64,000 nt of DNA from Kitasatospora sp. SolWspMP-SS2h (GTDB lineage: Bacteria > Actinomycetota > Actinomycetes > Streptomycetales > Streptomycetaceae), in contig NZ_QLLT01000023.1 of NCBI RefSeq assembly GCF_003259315.1, positions 46,745 through 110,744 of the forward strand. Direction: 5' to 3'. Of this stretch, positions 1-8,223 are shown piece after piece. The stretch's first letter is position 1. Each line of letters opens with the position of its first letter. The notes below the pieces were generated by a model. That model made no database searches. It had not been told where the DNA came from and worked only from the letters and a program-made list of their open reading frames with translations. A program made the position numbers and the translations under genes.

Positions 1-408
1 CGCGCCGTCCCCGCGCACCAGTCCGCTGCCCTCGGGGGCGTCCGCGGGGTCGCCGCCGAGGCCGGTGATCCGGTTGCGCTCGTCGACGAACACCACCTTC
101 GGCAGGTACGCCTTGGCCTCGGCGGTGTCCATCTGCCCGTAGGCGATCAGGATCACCAGGTCGCCGGGGTGGACCAGGCGCGCGGCGGCGCCGTTGATGC
201 CTATGACGCCCGAGCCGCGCGGCCCGGCGATGGTGTAGGTCTCCAGCCGGGCGCCGTTGTTGATGTCGACGATGTGGACCAGCTCGCCGGGGAGCAGGTC
301 CGCGGCGTCGAGCAGGTCCTCGTCGACCGTCACCGAACCGACGTAGTGCAGGTCGGCCTGGGTGACGGTGGCACGGTGGATCTTGGACTTGAGCATGGTG
401 CGGAACAT
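1..408 (-). CDS. panD: Aspartate 1-decarboxylase (3' end cut by window edge)
   Basis: PanD makes beta-alanine from L-aspartate for pantothenate and CoA synthesis. It is made as a pro-enzyme that self-cleaves at Gly-Ser to create the pyruvoyl group. The protein starts MFRTMLKSKIHRATVTQADL and carries the processing site in LHYVGSVTVD, followed by the typical INNGARLETY segment. The ATG has AGGAGG a few bases upstream. 136 codons are visible; the family is about 139 residues, so only the last few are missing. It lies upstream of no other gene in the window but shares strand and pathway with panC, 96 bp away. Confidence 0.95.
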   Translation of the reverse strand, partial: MFRTMLKSKIHRATVTQADLHYVGSVTVDEDLLDAADLLPGELVHIVDINNGARLETYTIAGPRGSGVIGINGAAARLVHPGDLVILIAYGQMDTAEAKAYLPKVVFVDERNRITGLGGDPADAPEGSGLVRGDGA

Positions 409-504
409 GGGTCACGCCTCCTGTGAGTGCATGCCTGGTGGTGCCTACCGGTGGTGGACGGGGCGGCCGGGACCTCGGGAGGCCGGCCGCCCCGGGCGTC
501 CGGG

Positions 505-1410
505 CTAGCGGACGATGACGCTCACGTTGTCGATCAGCCGGGTCGAGCCGACCCGGGCCGCGACGGCGAGCACCGCCTCGCCCCGGAAGTCGTCCGGCGC
601 CTCGGTGAAGGAGAGCGGATCGACCAGGGCGAGGTAGTCGGGGGAGAGGCCGTCCGCGCCCTCCAGCACGGCGGCGGCCGCCGCGCGGACGGCCTTCGGG
701 CCCTGCGCGCCGGCGTCCCGGCCGGCGAACAGGGCGCGGGAGAGGGCGAGCGCCCGGGTGCGCTCCTCCTCGGAGAGGAAGCGGTTGCGCGAGGACAGCG
801 CCAGGCCGTCCTCCTCGCGGACGGTCGGGACGCCGACCACCTCCACGTCGAAGTCCAGGTCGGCGACCATCCGGCGGACGATCGCCAGCTGCTGGGCGTC
901 CTTCTCGCCGAACACCGCGAAGTCCGGGTCGGTGATGTGCAGCAGCTTGGCGACCACGGTCAGCATCCCGTCGAAGTGCCCCGGGCGGGACGCGCCCTCG
1001 AAGCCGTCGCCCATCGGGCCAGCCGAGAGCCGCACCAGCGGCTCCCCGTTCGGGTACACCTCGTCCACGGACGGGGCGAACACCACGTCCGCGCCCGCCT
1101 CCTCGGCGAGCGCGAGGTCCGCGTCCAGGGTGCGCGGGTAGCGGTCCAGGTCCTCGCCGGCGCCGAACTGCAGCGGGTTCACGAAGACCGTCACCGCGAC
1201 CCGGCCGTCCCGGCCGACCCGGCGGCGGGCCTCCCGCACCAGCGCCGCGTGGCCCGCGTGCAGCGCGCCCATGGTCATCACCACGGCGTTGTCCACCGGC
1301 TGCTCGTCCGGCCAGAACGCGGCCTCGAACTCCTCCACGGTGCGGGTCAGCACCGCCGTGCGGGCCTTCGCCGCCCTCGGGGCCTTCGCCGGGCGCCTGT
1401 CGCGTGCCAT
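505..1410 (-). CDS. panC: Pantothenate synthetase (pantoate-beta-alanine ligase)
   Basis: PanC joins pantoate to beta-alanine using ATP, through a pantoyl-adenylate. The ATP-binding HxGH-type motif is seen in TMGALHAGH (near residues 46-54). Other family segments are VNPLQFGAGEDLDRYPR, GEKDAQQLAIVRRM and LALSSRNRFLS. At 301 residues it has the normal family length, with a basic Ala/Arg-rich N-terminal extension of about 20 residues. Its ATG overlaps the stop of the upstream DUF2520 gene by one base (TGATG), so the two are probably translationally coupled, with panD downstream in the same pathway. Confidence 0.95.
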   Translation of the reverse strand: MARDRRPAKAPRAAKARTAVLTRTVEEFEAAFWPDEQPVDNAVVMTMGALHAGHAALVREARRRVGRDGRVAVTVFVNPLQFGAGEDLDRYPRTLDADLALAEEAGADVVFAPSVDEVYPNGEPLVRLSAGPMGDGFEGASRPGHFDGMLTVVAKLLHITDPDFAVFGEKDAQQLAIVRRMVADLDFDVEVVGVPTVREEDGLALSSRNRFLSEEERTRALALSRALFAGRDAGAQGPKAVRAAAAAVLEGADGLSPDYLALVDPLSFTEAPDDFRGEAVLAVAARVGSTRLIDNVSVIVR

Positions 1411-2324
1411 CAGTGCTTCTCCTCGTTCAGTACGTCCAGCAGCGCCGCCGCCGGCTCCGGCTTCAACGTGCCGTTGGCCACCGCGCGCTGGGCGGTCGCC
1501 CGCGCCATCGCCCGGTACGCCTGGCCGATGTCCGGGGTCACCGTAGCGAGTCGGTCCAGGTGCGTGCGCACCGTCCCGACGTCACCGCGGGCCACCGGGC
1601 CGGTCAGCGCGAGGTCGCCCGAGCGCAGGGCGTTGTCCAGGGCCGCGCCCAGCAGCGGGCCGAGCAGCTGGCCGGGTTCCTGGACGCCCGCCGTGCGCAG
1701 CAGCTCCATCGCCTGCGCGACCAGCGTCACCAGGTGGTTCGCCCCGTGCGCGAGCGCCGTGTGGTAGAGCGGCCGGACCTCCTCGGGGATCCAGGCCGGC
1801 TCGCCGCCCATCTCCACCACCAGGGCCTCGGCGACCGGGCGCAGCTCCTCCGGGGCGGTCACCCCGAACGGGCAGCCGGCCAGCCGGGCCACGTCCACCG
1901 AGGTGCCGGTGAAGGTCATTGCGGGGTGCAGCGCCAGCGGCAGCGCGCCCGCCCGGGCGGCGGGCTCCAGCACGGCCACGCCGTGCGCGCCCGAGGTGTG
2001 CACGAGCAGCTGGCCCGGGCGGACCGCGCCGGTCGCGGCCAGGCCCTGCACGAGACCGGGCAGGACGTCGTCCGGGACGGTCAGCAGCACCAGGTCCGCG
2101 GCGGCCGTCACCTGCGGGGGCGCGACCAGCCGCACCCCCGGCAGCAGGGCCTCGGCCCGGCGGCGGGACGCGGCGGAGACGCCGGACGCGGCGACCACGC
2201 GGTGGCCGGCGAGCTGCAGGGCGGCGCCCAGGGCGGGGCCGACGCGGCCGGCGCCGAGGACGCCCACGGTGAGCCGGGCGGGGCGGTTACCGGGGTCGGA
2301 GGGGTCTCCGAAGTCGGGCAGCAC
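1410..2324 (-). CDS. Rossmann-like/DUF2520 protein, reductase-like
   Basis: The protein has an N-terminal NAD(P)-binding Rossmann fold (VGVLGAGRVGPALGAAL, around residues 20-37) and a C-terminal helical region with GANHLVTLVAQAMELL, as in proteins with Rossmann-like plus DUF2520 domains. The fold resembles ketopantoate reductase and 6-phosphogluconate dehydrogenase families, but the substrate is not established. It sits directly upstream of panC with a one-base overlap, an order common in actinobacteria, so a role in or near pantothenate synthesis is a reasonable inference only. 304 residues; ATG start. Confidence 0.8.
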   Translation of the reverse strand: MLPDFGDPSDPGNRPARLTVGVLGAGRVGPALGAALQLAGHRVVAASGVSAASRRRAEALLPGVRLVAPPQVTAAADLVLLTVPDDVLPGLVQGLAATGAVRPGQLLVHTSGAHGVAVLEPAARAGALPLALHPAMTFTGTSVDVARLAGCPFGVTAPEELRPVAEALVVEMGGEPAWIPEEVRPLYHTALAHGANHLVTLVAQAMELLRTAGVQEPGQLLGPLLGAALDNALRSGDLALTGPVARGDVGTVRTHLDRLATVTPDIGQAYRAMARATAQRAVANGTLKPEPAAALLDVLNEEKH

Positions 2325-2419
2325 TCTTCCGTTCCAGTCCTCTAGGGGTACCAGACGTACCGGTCAATGGTACGGGGGTTTCCGGCCCGCCCACCCACCC
2401 GTGCCACCGCGGCCCCCCG

Positions 2420-3109
2420 TCAGGGGGTCTCGCCGGCCCGGACGAGGCCGTTCTCGTAGGCGAGGACGACGGCCTGGACGCGGTCGCGGAGGCCGAGTTT
2501 GGCGAGGATGCGGCCGACGTGGGTCTTGACGGTGGCTTCGGAGAGGACCAGGCGGGCGGCGATCTCGCCGTTGGAGAGGCCCTGGGCGACCAGCAGGAAG
2601 ACCTCCCGCTCGCGGTCGGTGAGCGGGCCGAGCACGGGAGAGCCGGGGGTGCCGGCGGGGGTGGGGAGGACCTCCGCGAAGCGGTCGATCATGCGGCGGG
2701 TGGTGGTGGGGGCGACCACCGCGTCGCCGCCGTGCACGGAGCGGATCGCGGCGACCAGCTCGGTGGGCGGGACGTCCTTGAGCAGGAAGCCGGAGGCGCC
2801 GGCCCTGAGCGCGGCGAAGGCGTACTCGTCCAGGTCGAAGGTGGTGAGGATGAGGACCCGGGGGGCGCCCTCGACCGGGGCGCCGTGCTCGTCGAGGCAG
2901 ATCCGGCGGGTGGCCTGGACGCCGTCGAGCCGGGGCATCCGGACGTCCATCAGGATCACGTCGACCTCGGCGGTGCGCAGCACCTCGACGGCCTGCTGGC
3001 CGTCGCCCGCCTCGGCGGCGATCTCGATGTCGCCCTGTGACTGCAGGACCATCCGGAAGCCGGTGCGCAGCAGTTCCTGGTCGTCGACCAGCATGACGCG
3101 GATCGGCAT
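2420..3109 (-). CDS. NarL/LuxR-family response regulator
   Basis: An N-terminal receiver domain carries the acidic pair Asp9-Asp10, the predicted phospho-acceptor Asp55 in ILMDVRMP, and the conserved Lys in SGFLLKD. A LuxR-type DNA-binding helix-turn-helix follows at about residues 160-220 (LTDREREVFLLVAQGLSNGEIA). 229 residues is normal. It lies 33 bp downstream of the sensor kinase gene on the same strand and is presumably its partner. The regulated genes cannot be told from the sequence. Confidence 0.93.
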   Translation of the reverse strand: MPIRVMLVDDQELLRTGFRMVLQSQGDIEIAAEAGDGQQAVEVLRTAEVDVILMDVRMPRLDGVQATRRICLDEHGAPVEGAPRVLILTTFDLDEYAFAALRAGASGFLLKDVPPTELVAAIRSVHGGDAVVAPTTTRRMIDRFAEVLPTPAGTPGSPVLGPLTDREREVFLLVAQGLSNGEIAARLVLSEATVKTHVGRILAKLGLRDRVQAVVLAYENGLVRAGETP

Positions 3110-3142
3110 CGCTCGGGTCTCCTTGCGTGGGGGGCGGGTGGG

Positions 3143-4354
3143 TCAGGCGGACGCTCTGAGCGGCAGGACGGCCCGGATCCGGAAGCCGCCGCCGGGCCGG
3201 GGCCCGACGTCCAGGCTGCCGCTGACCATACCGACGCGCTCGCGCATGCCGATCAGGCCGTGGCCGAGCCCGTCGGTGCCGCCGGAGAGCTGTTCGCGGG
3301 TGGAGCCGCGGCCGTCGTCCTCGACCAGGACCTCCAGGTCGCTCTCCCGGAAGTCGACGGCGACCCGGGCCCGGGCGTTCGGCCCGCCGTGCTTGCGGAC
3401 GTTGGTGAGCGCCTCCTGGACGATCCGGTAGACCGTCAGCTCCAGGCCGCGGGGCAGTTCGCGGACCTGGCCGGTGGCGGCGAACTCGACCGGCAGGCCG
3501 GCCGTGCGGACCTGCTCCAGCAGGTCGGGCAGCTCCTCGACGCCGGGCTGCGGCACGTACTCGCCGGCCGTGTCGGCGGTGCGCAGCACCCCGAGCAGGC
3601 GGCGCATCTCGGCGAGGGCCTGGCGGCCGGTGGACGCGATGGTGCCGAGCGCCTCCTTGGCCTGCTGCGGCGAGGAGTCCATCACGTAGGCGGCGCCGTC
3701 GGCCTGGACGATCATCACCGAGACGTTGTGCGCGACCACGTCGTGCAGCTCGCGGGCGATCCGGGCGCGCTCGGCGGCGACCGCGACCTGGGCCTGGGCG
3801 TCGCGCTCGCGCTCCAGCCGGGCGGCCCGGTCCTCCAGCTCGACCAGGTAGGCGCGGCGGACCCGGGTGAGCCGGCCCCAGGCCCAGCACAGCACGAACG
3901 GGGTGGTCATCAGCACGGCCAGGAACACCGCCCCGTAGCCGCTCTGGCGCTGCTCCGCGGGCGTCAGCCGCCACAGCGTCAGCGGGCCGGCCGCCAGGCT
4001 CGCCGCCAGCGCCAGCCGGGACGTCCAGGCGTGGCCGAACGCGGCGCCGGTGTAGCCGAACACCAGGTAGGCGATGCTCGACACGTTGGGGTCGATCCCG
4101 AACGCGACCTGGCCCAGGCCGAGCGCGACGGCCGCCGCGGTGGTGGCGTCCGGCCGGCGGCGGCGGACCACCATCAGGGCGGGCAGCAGGACGGCGACCG
4201 CGACGCCGGCGTAGTGCTTCCAGGAGGGCAGCGGGTCGTCCGGCACGCCGTTCGACTCGACCGCGGCGAGCACGCCGAGCATCAGGACGAGCAGCGCCCA
4301 GCCGGAGTCGACGACCACGGGATGTCGGCGGAGCCAGGCGTTGAGTCGATGCAC
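3143..4354 (-). CDS. DesK-type sensor histidine kinase
   Basis: This membrane sensor kinase (403 residues) has several N-terminal hydrophobic segments (about residues 15-160), a coiled stretch, then the HisKA_3 dimerisation motif ELHDVVAHNVSVMIVQ with the phosphorylated His. The C-terminal ATPase has VQEALTNVRKHG and DDGRG/GHGLIGMRERV. The open frame continues far upstream, but the start is placed at the GTG beginning VHRLNAWLRRH because the hydrophobic region begins there and the residues before it look non-coding. It is divergent from the methyltransferase gene at 4460 and pairs with the response regulator downstream. The signal sensed is unknown. Confidence 0.9.
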   Translation of the reverse strand: MHRLNAWLRRHPVVVDSGWALLVLMLGVLAAVESNGVPDDPLPSWKHYAGVAVAVLLPALMVVRRRRPDATTAAAVALGLGQVAFGIDPNVSSIAYLVFGYTGAAFGHAWTSRLALAASLAAGPLTLWRLTPAEQRQSGYGAVFLAVLMTTPFVLCWAWGRLTRVRRAYLVELEDRAARLERERDAQAQVAVAAERARIARELHDVVAHNVSVMIVQADGAAYVMDSSPQQAKEALGTIASTGRQALAEMRRLLGVLRTADTAGEYVPQPGVEELPDLLEQVRTAGLPVEFAATGQVRELPRGLELTVYRIVQEALTNVRKHGGPNARARVAVDFRESDLEVLVEDDGRGSTREQLSGGTDGLGHGLIGMRERVGMVSGSLDVGPRPGGGFRIRAVLPLRASA

Positions 4355-4459
4355 GTCTCCAGCGTAGGGAGTCCGCGGGGCCGTTCCGCTCCGCCGCGAG
4401 GTCGATCCGGGGCTACTCCCCAGGGTGGAGGCGCATCCGCCCCGGTAACGTCGCCCACC

Positions 4460-5464
4460 ATGACATGGATGCGGTGGCGGCCCGCGATCGAACACGCCCT
4501 GTACCGGCCCGACGGCGGCTTCTACCGCGGGCCGGAGGGCCCGGCCGGGCACTTCCGCACCTCGGTGCACGCCTCCGCGCGCTTCGCCGCCGCCGTCACC
4601 CGCCTGCTGGCGGGGGTCGACGCGGCGCTCGGCCGGCCGGAGCGGCTGGCCTTCGTCGACGTCGGCGCCGGCCGCGGCGAACTCACCCTCGCGGTGCGCG
4701 ACCTGCTCCCCGCCGGGCTGCGCGGACGGGTGGACCTCCGGGCCGTCGAGCTGGCCGACCGCCCGGCCGGCCTGCCCGCCGAGATCGGCTGGTCCGCCGA
4801 GCCGCCCGCCGGCGTCCGGGGCCTGCTGTTCGCCAACGAGTGGCTGGACAACGTCCCGCTGGAAGTGGCCGAGCGCGGCGCGGACGGGCGGCTGCGCTAC
4901 GTCGAGGTCGCGCCGGACGGGGCGGAGCGGCCCGGCGGGCCGGTGGACCCGCCGGACGCGGCCTGGGCCGGGCGCTGGTGGCCGGACGGGGAGCGGGTCG
5001 AGCTGGGCGGCCCGCGGGACGCCGCCTGGGCCGCGGCCGTCGGCACCCTGGAGCGGGGCCTGGCGGTGGCCGTCGACTACGGGCACCTGCGGGCGGCCCG
5101 GCCGCCGTTCGGCACCCTGACCGGCTTCCGGGACGGCCGCGAGTGCGCCCCCGTCCCCGACGGCTCCCGCGACCTGACCGCGCACGTCGCGCTCGACGCG
5201 GCGGCGGTCCCCGGGCACCCGGCGCTGCTCACCACCCAGCGCGAGGCGCTGCGCGCGCTGGGCGTCAGCGGCGCCCGCCCGCCGCTGGCGCTGGCGGGCA
5301 GCGACCCGGCGGCCTACCTGCGCGCCCTGGGCGGGGCGGGCGAGGCCGCCGAGCTCACCGACCCGGGCGGGCTCGGCGCGTTCCACTGGCTGGCCCAGGC
5401 CGTCCGGATGCCGGTACCGGACGACCTCGCGGGCCTGCCGGGATGGCAGACTCTCCCCTCGTAG
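4460..5464 (+). CDS. MidA/NDUFAF7-like SAM-dependent methyltransferase
   Basis: The 334-residue protein has the SAM-binding motif FVDVGAGRGELTLAV and the family signature LLFANEWLDNVPLEV (the NEhhDxhP element of MidA proteins). In mitochondria the family member NDUFAF7 dimethylates an arginine of the complex I subunit NDUFS2, the NuoD homologue. The next gene, 15 bp downstream, is a NuoD paralogue that keeps the equivalent Arg, so it is the obvious candidate substrate (inference). The start is an ATG with no clear ribosome-binding site but with a TAACGT -10-like hexamer 8 bases upstream, suggesting a leaderless transcript. Confidence 0.82.
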   Translation: MTWMRWRPAIEHALYRPDGGFYRGPEGPAGHFRTSVHASARFAAAVTRLLAGVDAALGRPERLAFVDVGAGRGELTLAVRDLLPAGLRGRVDLRAVELADRPAGLPAEIGWSAEPPAGVRGLLFANEWLDNVPLEVAERGADGRLRYVEVAPDGAERPGGPVDPPDAAWAGRWWPDGERVELGGPRDAAWAAAVGTLERGLAVAVDYGHLRAARPPFGTLTGFRDGRECAPVPDGSRDLTAHVALDAAAVPGHPALLTTQREALRALGVSGARPPLALAGSDPAAYLRALGGAGEAAELTDPGGLGAFHWLAQAVRMPVPDDLAGLPGWQTLPS

Positions 5465-5479
5465 AAGGAGGCGACGGCC

Positions 5480-6643
5480 ATGACGGAGACCACGGTCGGC
5501 ATCGGCCCGGGCGCGCAGACGCTCCCCGGCGACGGCGGCAGCACCGACATGGTGCTCAACATCGGCCCGCAGCACCCGTCCACGCACGGCGTGCTCCGCC
5601 TGAAGCTGGTGCTCGACGGGGAGCGGATCACCTCCGCCGAGCCGGTGATCGGCTACATGCACCGCGGCGCGGAGAAGCTCTTCGAGGCCCGCGACTACCG
5701 GCAGATCGTCATGCTGGCCAACCGGCACGACTGGCTGTCCGCGTTCGCCAACGAGCTGGGCGTGGTGCTGGCCGTCGAGCGGATGCTCGGCATGGAGGTG
5801 CCCGAGCGGGCGGTCTGGCTGCGGACGCTGCTGGCCGAGCTCAACCGCGTCCTCAACCACCTGATGTTCCTCGGCTCCTACCCGCTGGAACTGGGCGGCA
5901 TCACCCCGATCTTCCACTCCTTCAACGGCCGCGAGGAGCTCCAGCACGTCCTGGAGGAGGCCTCCGGCGGCCGGATGCACTACATGTTCAACCGGGTCGG
6001 CGGCCTCAAGGAGGACCTTCCGGCCGGCTGGCTCGGCCGGGTCCGGCGCGCGGTCGGCACGGTCCGCGGGCAGCTGCCGGTCTTCGAGGACCTGGTGCTC
6101 GGCAACGAGATCTTCCGCGGCCGCACGGCGGGCGTCGGCGTCCTCTCCCGCGCGCACGTGCACGCCTACGGCGTCAGCGGGCCGATCGCCCGGGCCAGCG
6201 GCGTCGACTTCGACCTGCGCCGCGACGAGCCCTACCTCGCCTACGGGGAGCTGCGGGACGTCCTGAAGGTGGCCGTCCGGGAGGAGGGCGACTGCCTGGC
6301 CCGGTTCGAGTGCCTGCTGGAGCAGACCGCCAACTCCCTCGACCTCGCCGACGCGTGCCTCGACCGGCTGGCCGGCCTGCCGGCCGGGCCGGTCAACCTG
6401 CGGCTGCCCAAGGTGCTCAAGGCGCCGGAGGGCGAGACGTACGCCTGGACCGAGAACCCGCTCGGCCTGAACGGGTACTACCTGGTCTCGCGCGGCGAGA
6501 AGACGCCGTGGCGGCTCAAGCTGCGCTCGGCGTCCTTCAACAACGTCCAGGCGCTGACCGAGCTGCTGCCGGGGACGCTGGTGGCGGACATGGTGGCGAT
6601 CCTGGGGTCGATGTTCTTCGTGGTCGGCGACATCGACAAGTGA
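5480..6643 (+). CDS. nuoD2: NuoD-like NADH-quinone oxidoreductase subunit D paralogue
   Basis: The 387-residue protein matches the 49-kDa/NuoD family throughout: GPQHPSTHGVLR, GYMHRGAEKL, LLAELNRVLNHL, GGRMHYMFNRVGGLKEDLP and a C-terminal DIDK. The quinone-site His (His36) is kept, as is Arg62 of the HRG motif. The position of the quinone-binding Tyr of canonical NuoD (in the DY of the helix after the HRG motif) is Trp85 here (HDWLSAF). No other complex I gene is nearby, so this is an orphan paralogue rather than the main nuo operon. AAGGAGG lies just before the ATG, and the gene is co-oriented with the methyltransferase. Confidence 0.87.
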   Translation: MTETTVGIGPGAQTLPGDGGSTDMVLNIGPQHPSTHGVLRLKLVLDGERITSAEPVIGYMHRGAEKLFEARDYRQIVMLANRHDWLSAFANELGVVLAVERMLGMEVPERAVWLRTLLAELNRVLNHLMFLGSYPLELGGITPIFHSFNGREELQHVLEEASGGRMHYMFNRVGGLKEDLPAGWLGRVRRAVGTVRGQLPVFEDLVLGNEIFRGRTAGVGVLSRAHVHAYGVSGPIARASGVDFDLRRDEPYLAYGELRDVLKVAVREEGDCLARFECLLEQTANSLDLADACLDRLAGLPAGPVNLRLPKVLKAPEGETYAWTENPLGLNGYYLVSRGEKTPWRLKLRSASFNNVQALTELLPGTLVADMVAILGSMFFVVGDIDK

Positions 6644-6674
6644 GCGGGCCCCGGCCGGGGCCCGCTCCCGGGCG

Positions 6675-7592
6675 CTACCGGTCCGCGGGGTGCGGGGCCA
6701 GCCGGGTGTCGTGGGCCTCGCAGAGGGCGACCAGCTGGTCGTACGCGGCCCGGCCCATGAGCTCGGTGAGCTCGGGGCGGTAGGAGACGTAGACCGGGTC
6801 GGGCGCGCGGTGGGCCTCGGGGGAGCCGGTGCACCACCAGTGCAGGTCGTGGCCGCCGGGGCCCCAGCCGCGGCGGTCGTACTCGCCGATGGAGACCTGG
6901 AGGTAGCGGGTGTCGTCGGGGCGGTCGATCCAGTCGTAGGTGCGGCGCACCGGCAGCTGCCAGCAGACGTCCGGCTTGGTCTCCAGCGGTTCGAGGCCCT
7001 CGCGCAGGGCCAGGACGTGCAGGGCGCAGCCCGCGCCGCCGGGGAAGCCGGGGCCGTTGAGGAAGAGGCAGGCCCCGTCGACCCGGCGGGTCTGGCGGTC
7101 GCCGTCCTCGTCGAACATGGTGATGCCGCCGTCGCGGCGGATCCGGCCCCTGGCGTCGGTGCCCTCGGCGTGGTGCTCCCAGATGTCGGGGGTGAGGCGG
7201 GCGGCGTGCCCGGCGACGCGCCGCTCGTCGTCCTCGTCGGAGTAGTGGGCGCCGAGGGTGCAGCAGCCGTCGGAGGCGCCGCGGCCGGGCTGGATGCCGT
7301 GGCAGCCCTTGCCGAAGATGCAGCCCCAGCGGGAGGTGAGCCAGGTGAGGTCGCAGCGGAACACCTGGTCCCCGTCGTCGGGGTCGGTGAACTCGACCCA
7401 GGCGCGCGGGAAGTCGAGGGCGACCTCGCGGACGGCGGGCATCGCCAGGTCGACGACGGGGCCCCTGGCCTTGGCCGGCTTGTCGGCCCTGTCGGCCCTG
7501 TCGGCCCTGTCGGCCCCGGCGGTCTTCGCCGGCTTGTCGGCCTTGGCGGGCTTCTTGGTCTTCTTGTTCTTGGTGCTGTCAGCTGGTGCCAC
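6675..7592 (-). CDS. Conserved cysteine-rich cytoplasmic protein, unknown function
   Basis: The function is not recognised. From the chosen GTG start (VAPADSTKNKK) the protein has 305 residues: a lysine-rich low-complexity N-terminus with a repeated ADR triplet, then a folded region with a Cys/His cluster (WGCIFGKGCHGIQ, GCCTLGAHY) that could bind metal. Later come CLFLNGPGFPGGAGCALH and DVCWQLPVRR. There is no signal peptide or membrane segment. The open frame runs on upstream to 7787, but that stretch is Pro/Arg-rich and looks non-coding. The start remains uncertain because the ribosome-binding site is weak. It converges on nuoD2. Confidence 0.7.
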   Translation of the reverse strand: MAPADSTKNKKTKKPAKADKPAKTAGADRADRADRADKPAKARGPVVDLAMPAVREVALDFPRAWVEFTDPDDGDQVFRCDLTWLTSRWGCIFGKGCHGIQPGRGASDGCCTLGAHYSDEDDERRVAGHAARLTPDIWEHHAEGTDARGRIRRDGGITMFDEDGDRQTRRVDGACLFLNGPGFPGGAGCALHVLALREGLEPLETKPDVCWQLPVRRTYDWIDRPDDTRYLQVSIGEYDRRGWGPGGHDLHWWCTGSPEAHRAPDPVYVSYRPELTELMGRAAYDQLVALCEAHDTRLAPHPADR

Positions 7593-7813
7593 CCGGCAAG
7601 GGTATGGCCTGGGCGGGACGGGCCGGGGTTGCGGCGGCGCGGCTTTGCCGGGGGTTCGTCCGAGTTGGGATGGTTGCGGGGGTTTCGGGCGGCCGGGGAA
7701 GGTGAAACGGCTGTGAAAAGGGCCGCCGGCCGGTCGGCGCGGGCGGAGTGTGGTCCTAGGATGGCTCAGCCGATAGGTCGGGCGCACGGGCGCCCTTGCA
7801 CGGGGGAGTGCAG

Positions 7814-8158
7814 ATGGGCGACGAGGTCGTCATCCGGTCGTGGGAACTCCACGGCGAGGGACGCGAGTTCGAGAAGATCTCGGACGAGTTCGGGAGCGCG
7901 GCGAAGCAGTTGGAGAGCGGCCTGGCGGCGCTGGGCGCGCCGTGGGGCGAGGACGAGCCGGGGCAGCCGTTCGGCACCGCGTACGGCGAGGCCCGGGAGG
8001 GCGCGCTGGCCGGGCTGCAGGGGCTGTCGGAGCGGCTGGGCCGGATCGGGCGCGGGCTGCACACGATGGCGGACACCACCGACCGCACCGACCAGGAGAT
8101 CAGCGCGGACTTCGACGCGCCCTCGCTGAACCACCCGACCGCAACCGGCCGGGCCTGA
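7814..8158 (+). CDS. Small WXG100/ESAT-6-like protein
   Basis: The 114-residue, largely helical protein has the streptomycete form of the WXG turn (PWGEDEPGQPFGTAYGEAR) between two predicted helices. Such proteins are usually substrates or chaperone partners of type VII secretion. A GGGGGAG ribosome-binding site precedes the ATG. It is followed 65 bp downstream by a large WXG-type polymorphic toxin-like gene, so it may be that protein's secretion partner (inference). No secretion ATPase gene is in the window. Confidence 0.8.
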   Translation: MGDEVVIRSWELHGEGREFEKISDEFGSAAKQLESGLAALGAPWGEDEPGQPFGTAYGEAREGALAGLQGLSERLGRIGRGLHTMADTTDRTDQEISADFDAPSLNHPTATGRA

Positions 8159-8223
8159 AACGGAGTCAGTCCACCTGGCGGGCCGCCGCGCGCGCCGAGC
8201 CGTACCACCCGAAGGGGGAGCAC

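Noticed and set aside
4355..6163. N-terminal extension of the histidine kinase frame to over 1,000 residues
   Set aside because: The added part overlaps two well-supported plus-strand genes and looks non-coding; the kinase start is at 4354.
5480..6643. Main complex I operon
   Set aside because: Only a NuoD paralogue is present; no nuoA-N neighbours are found on either side.
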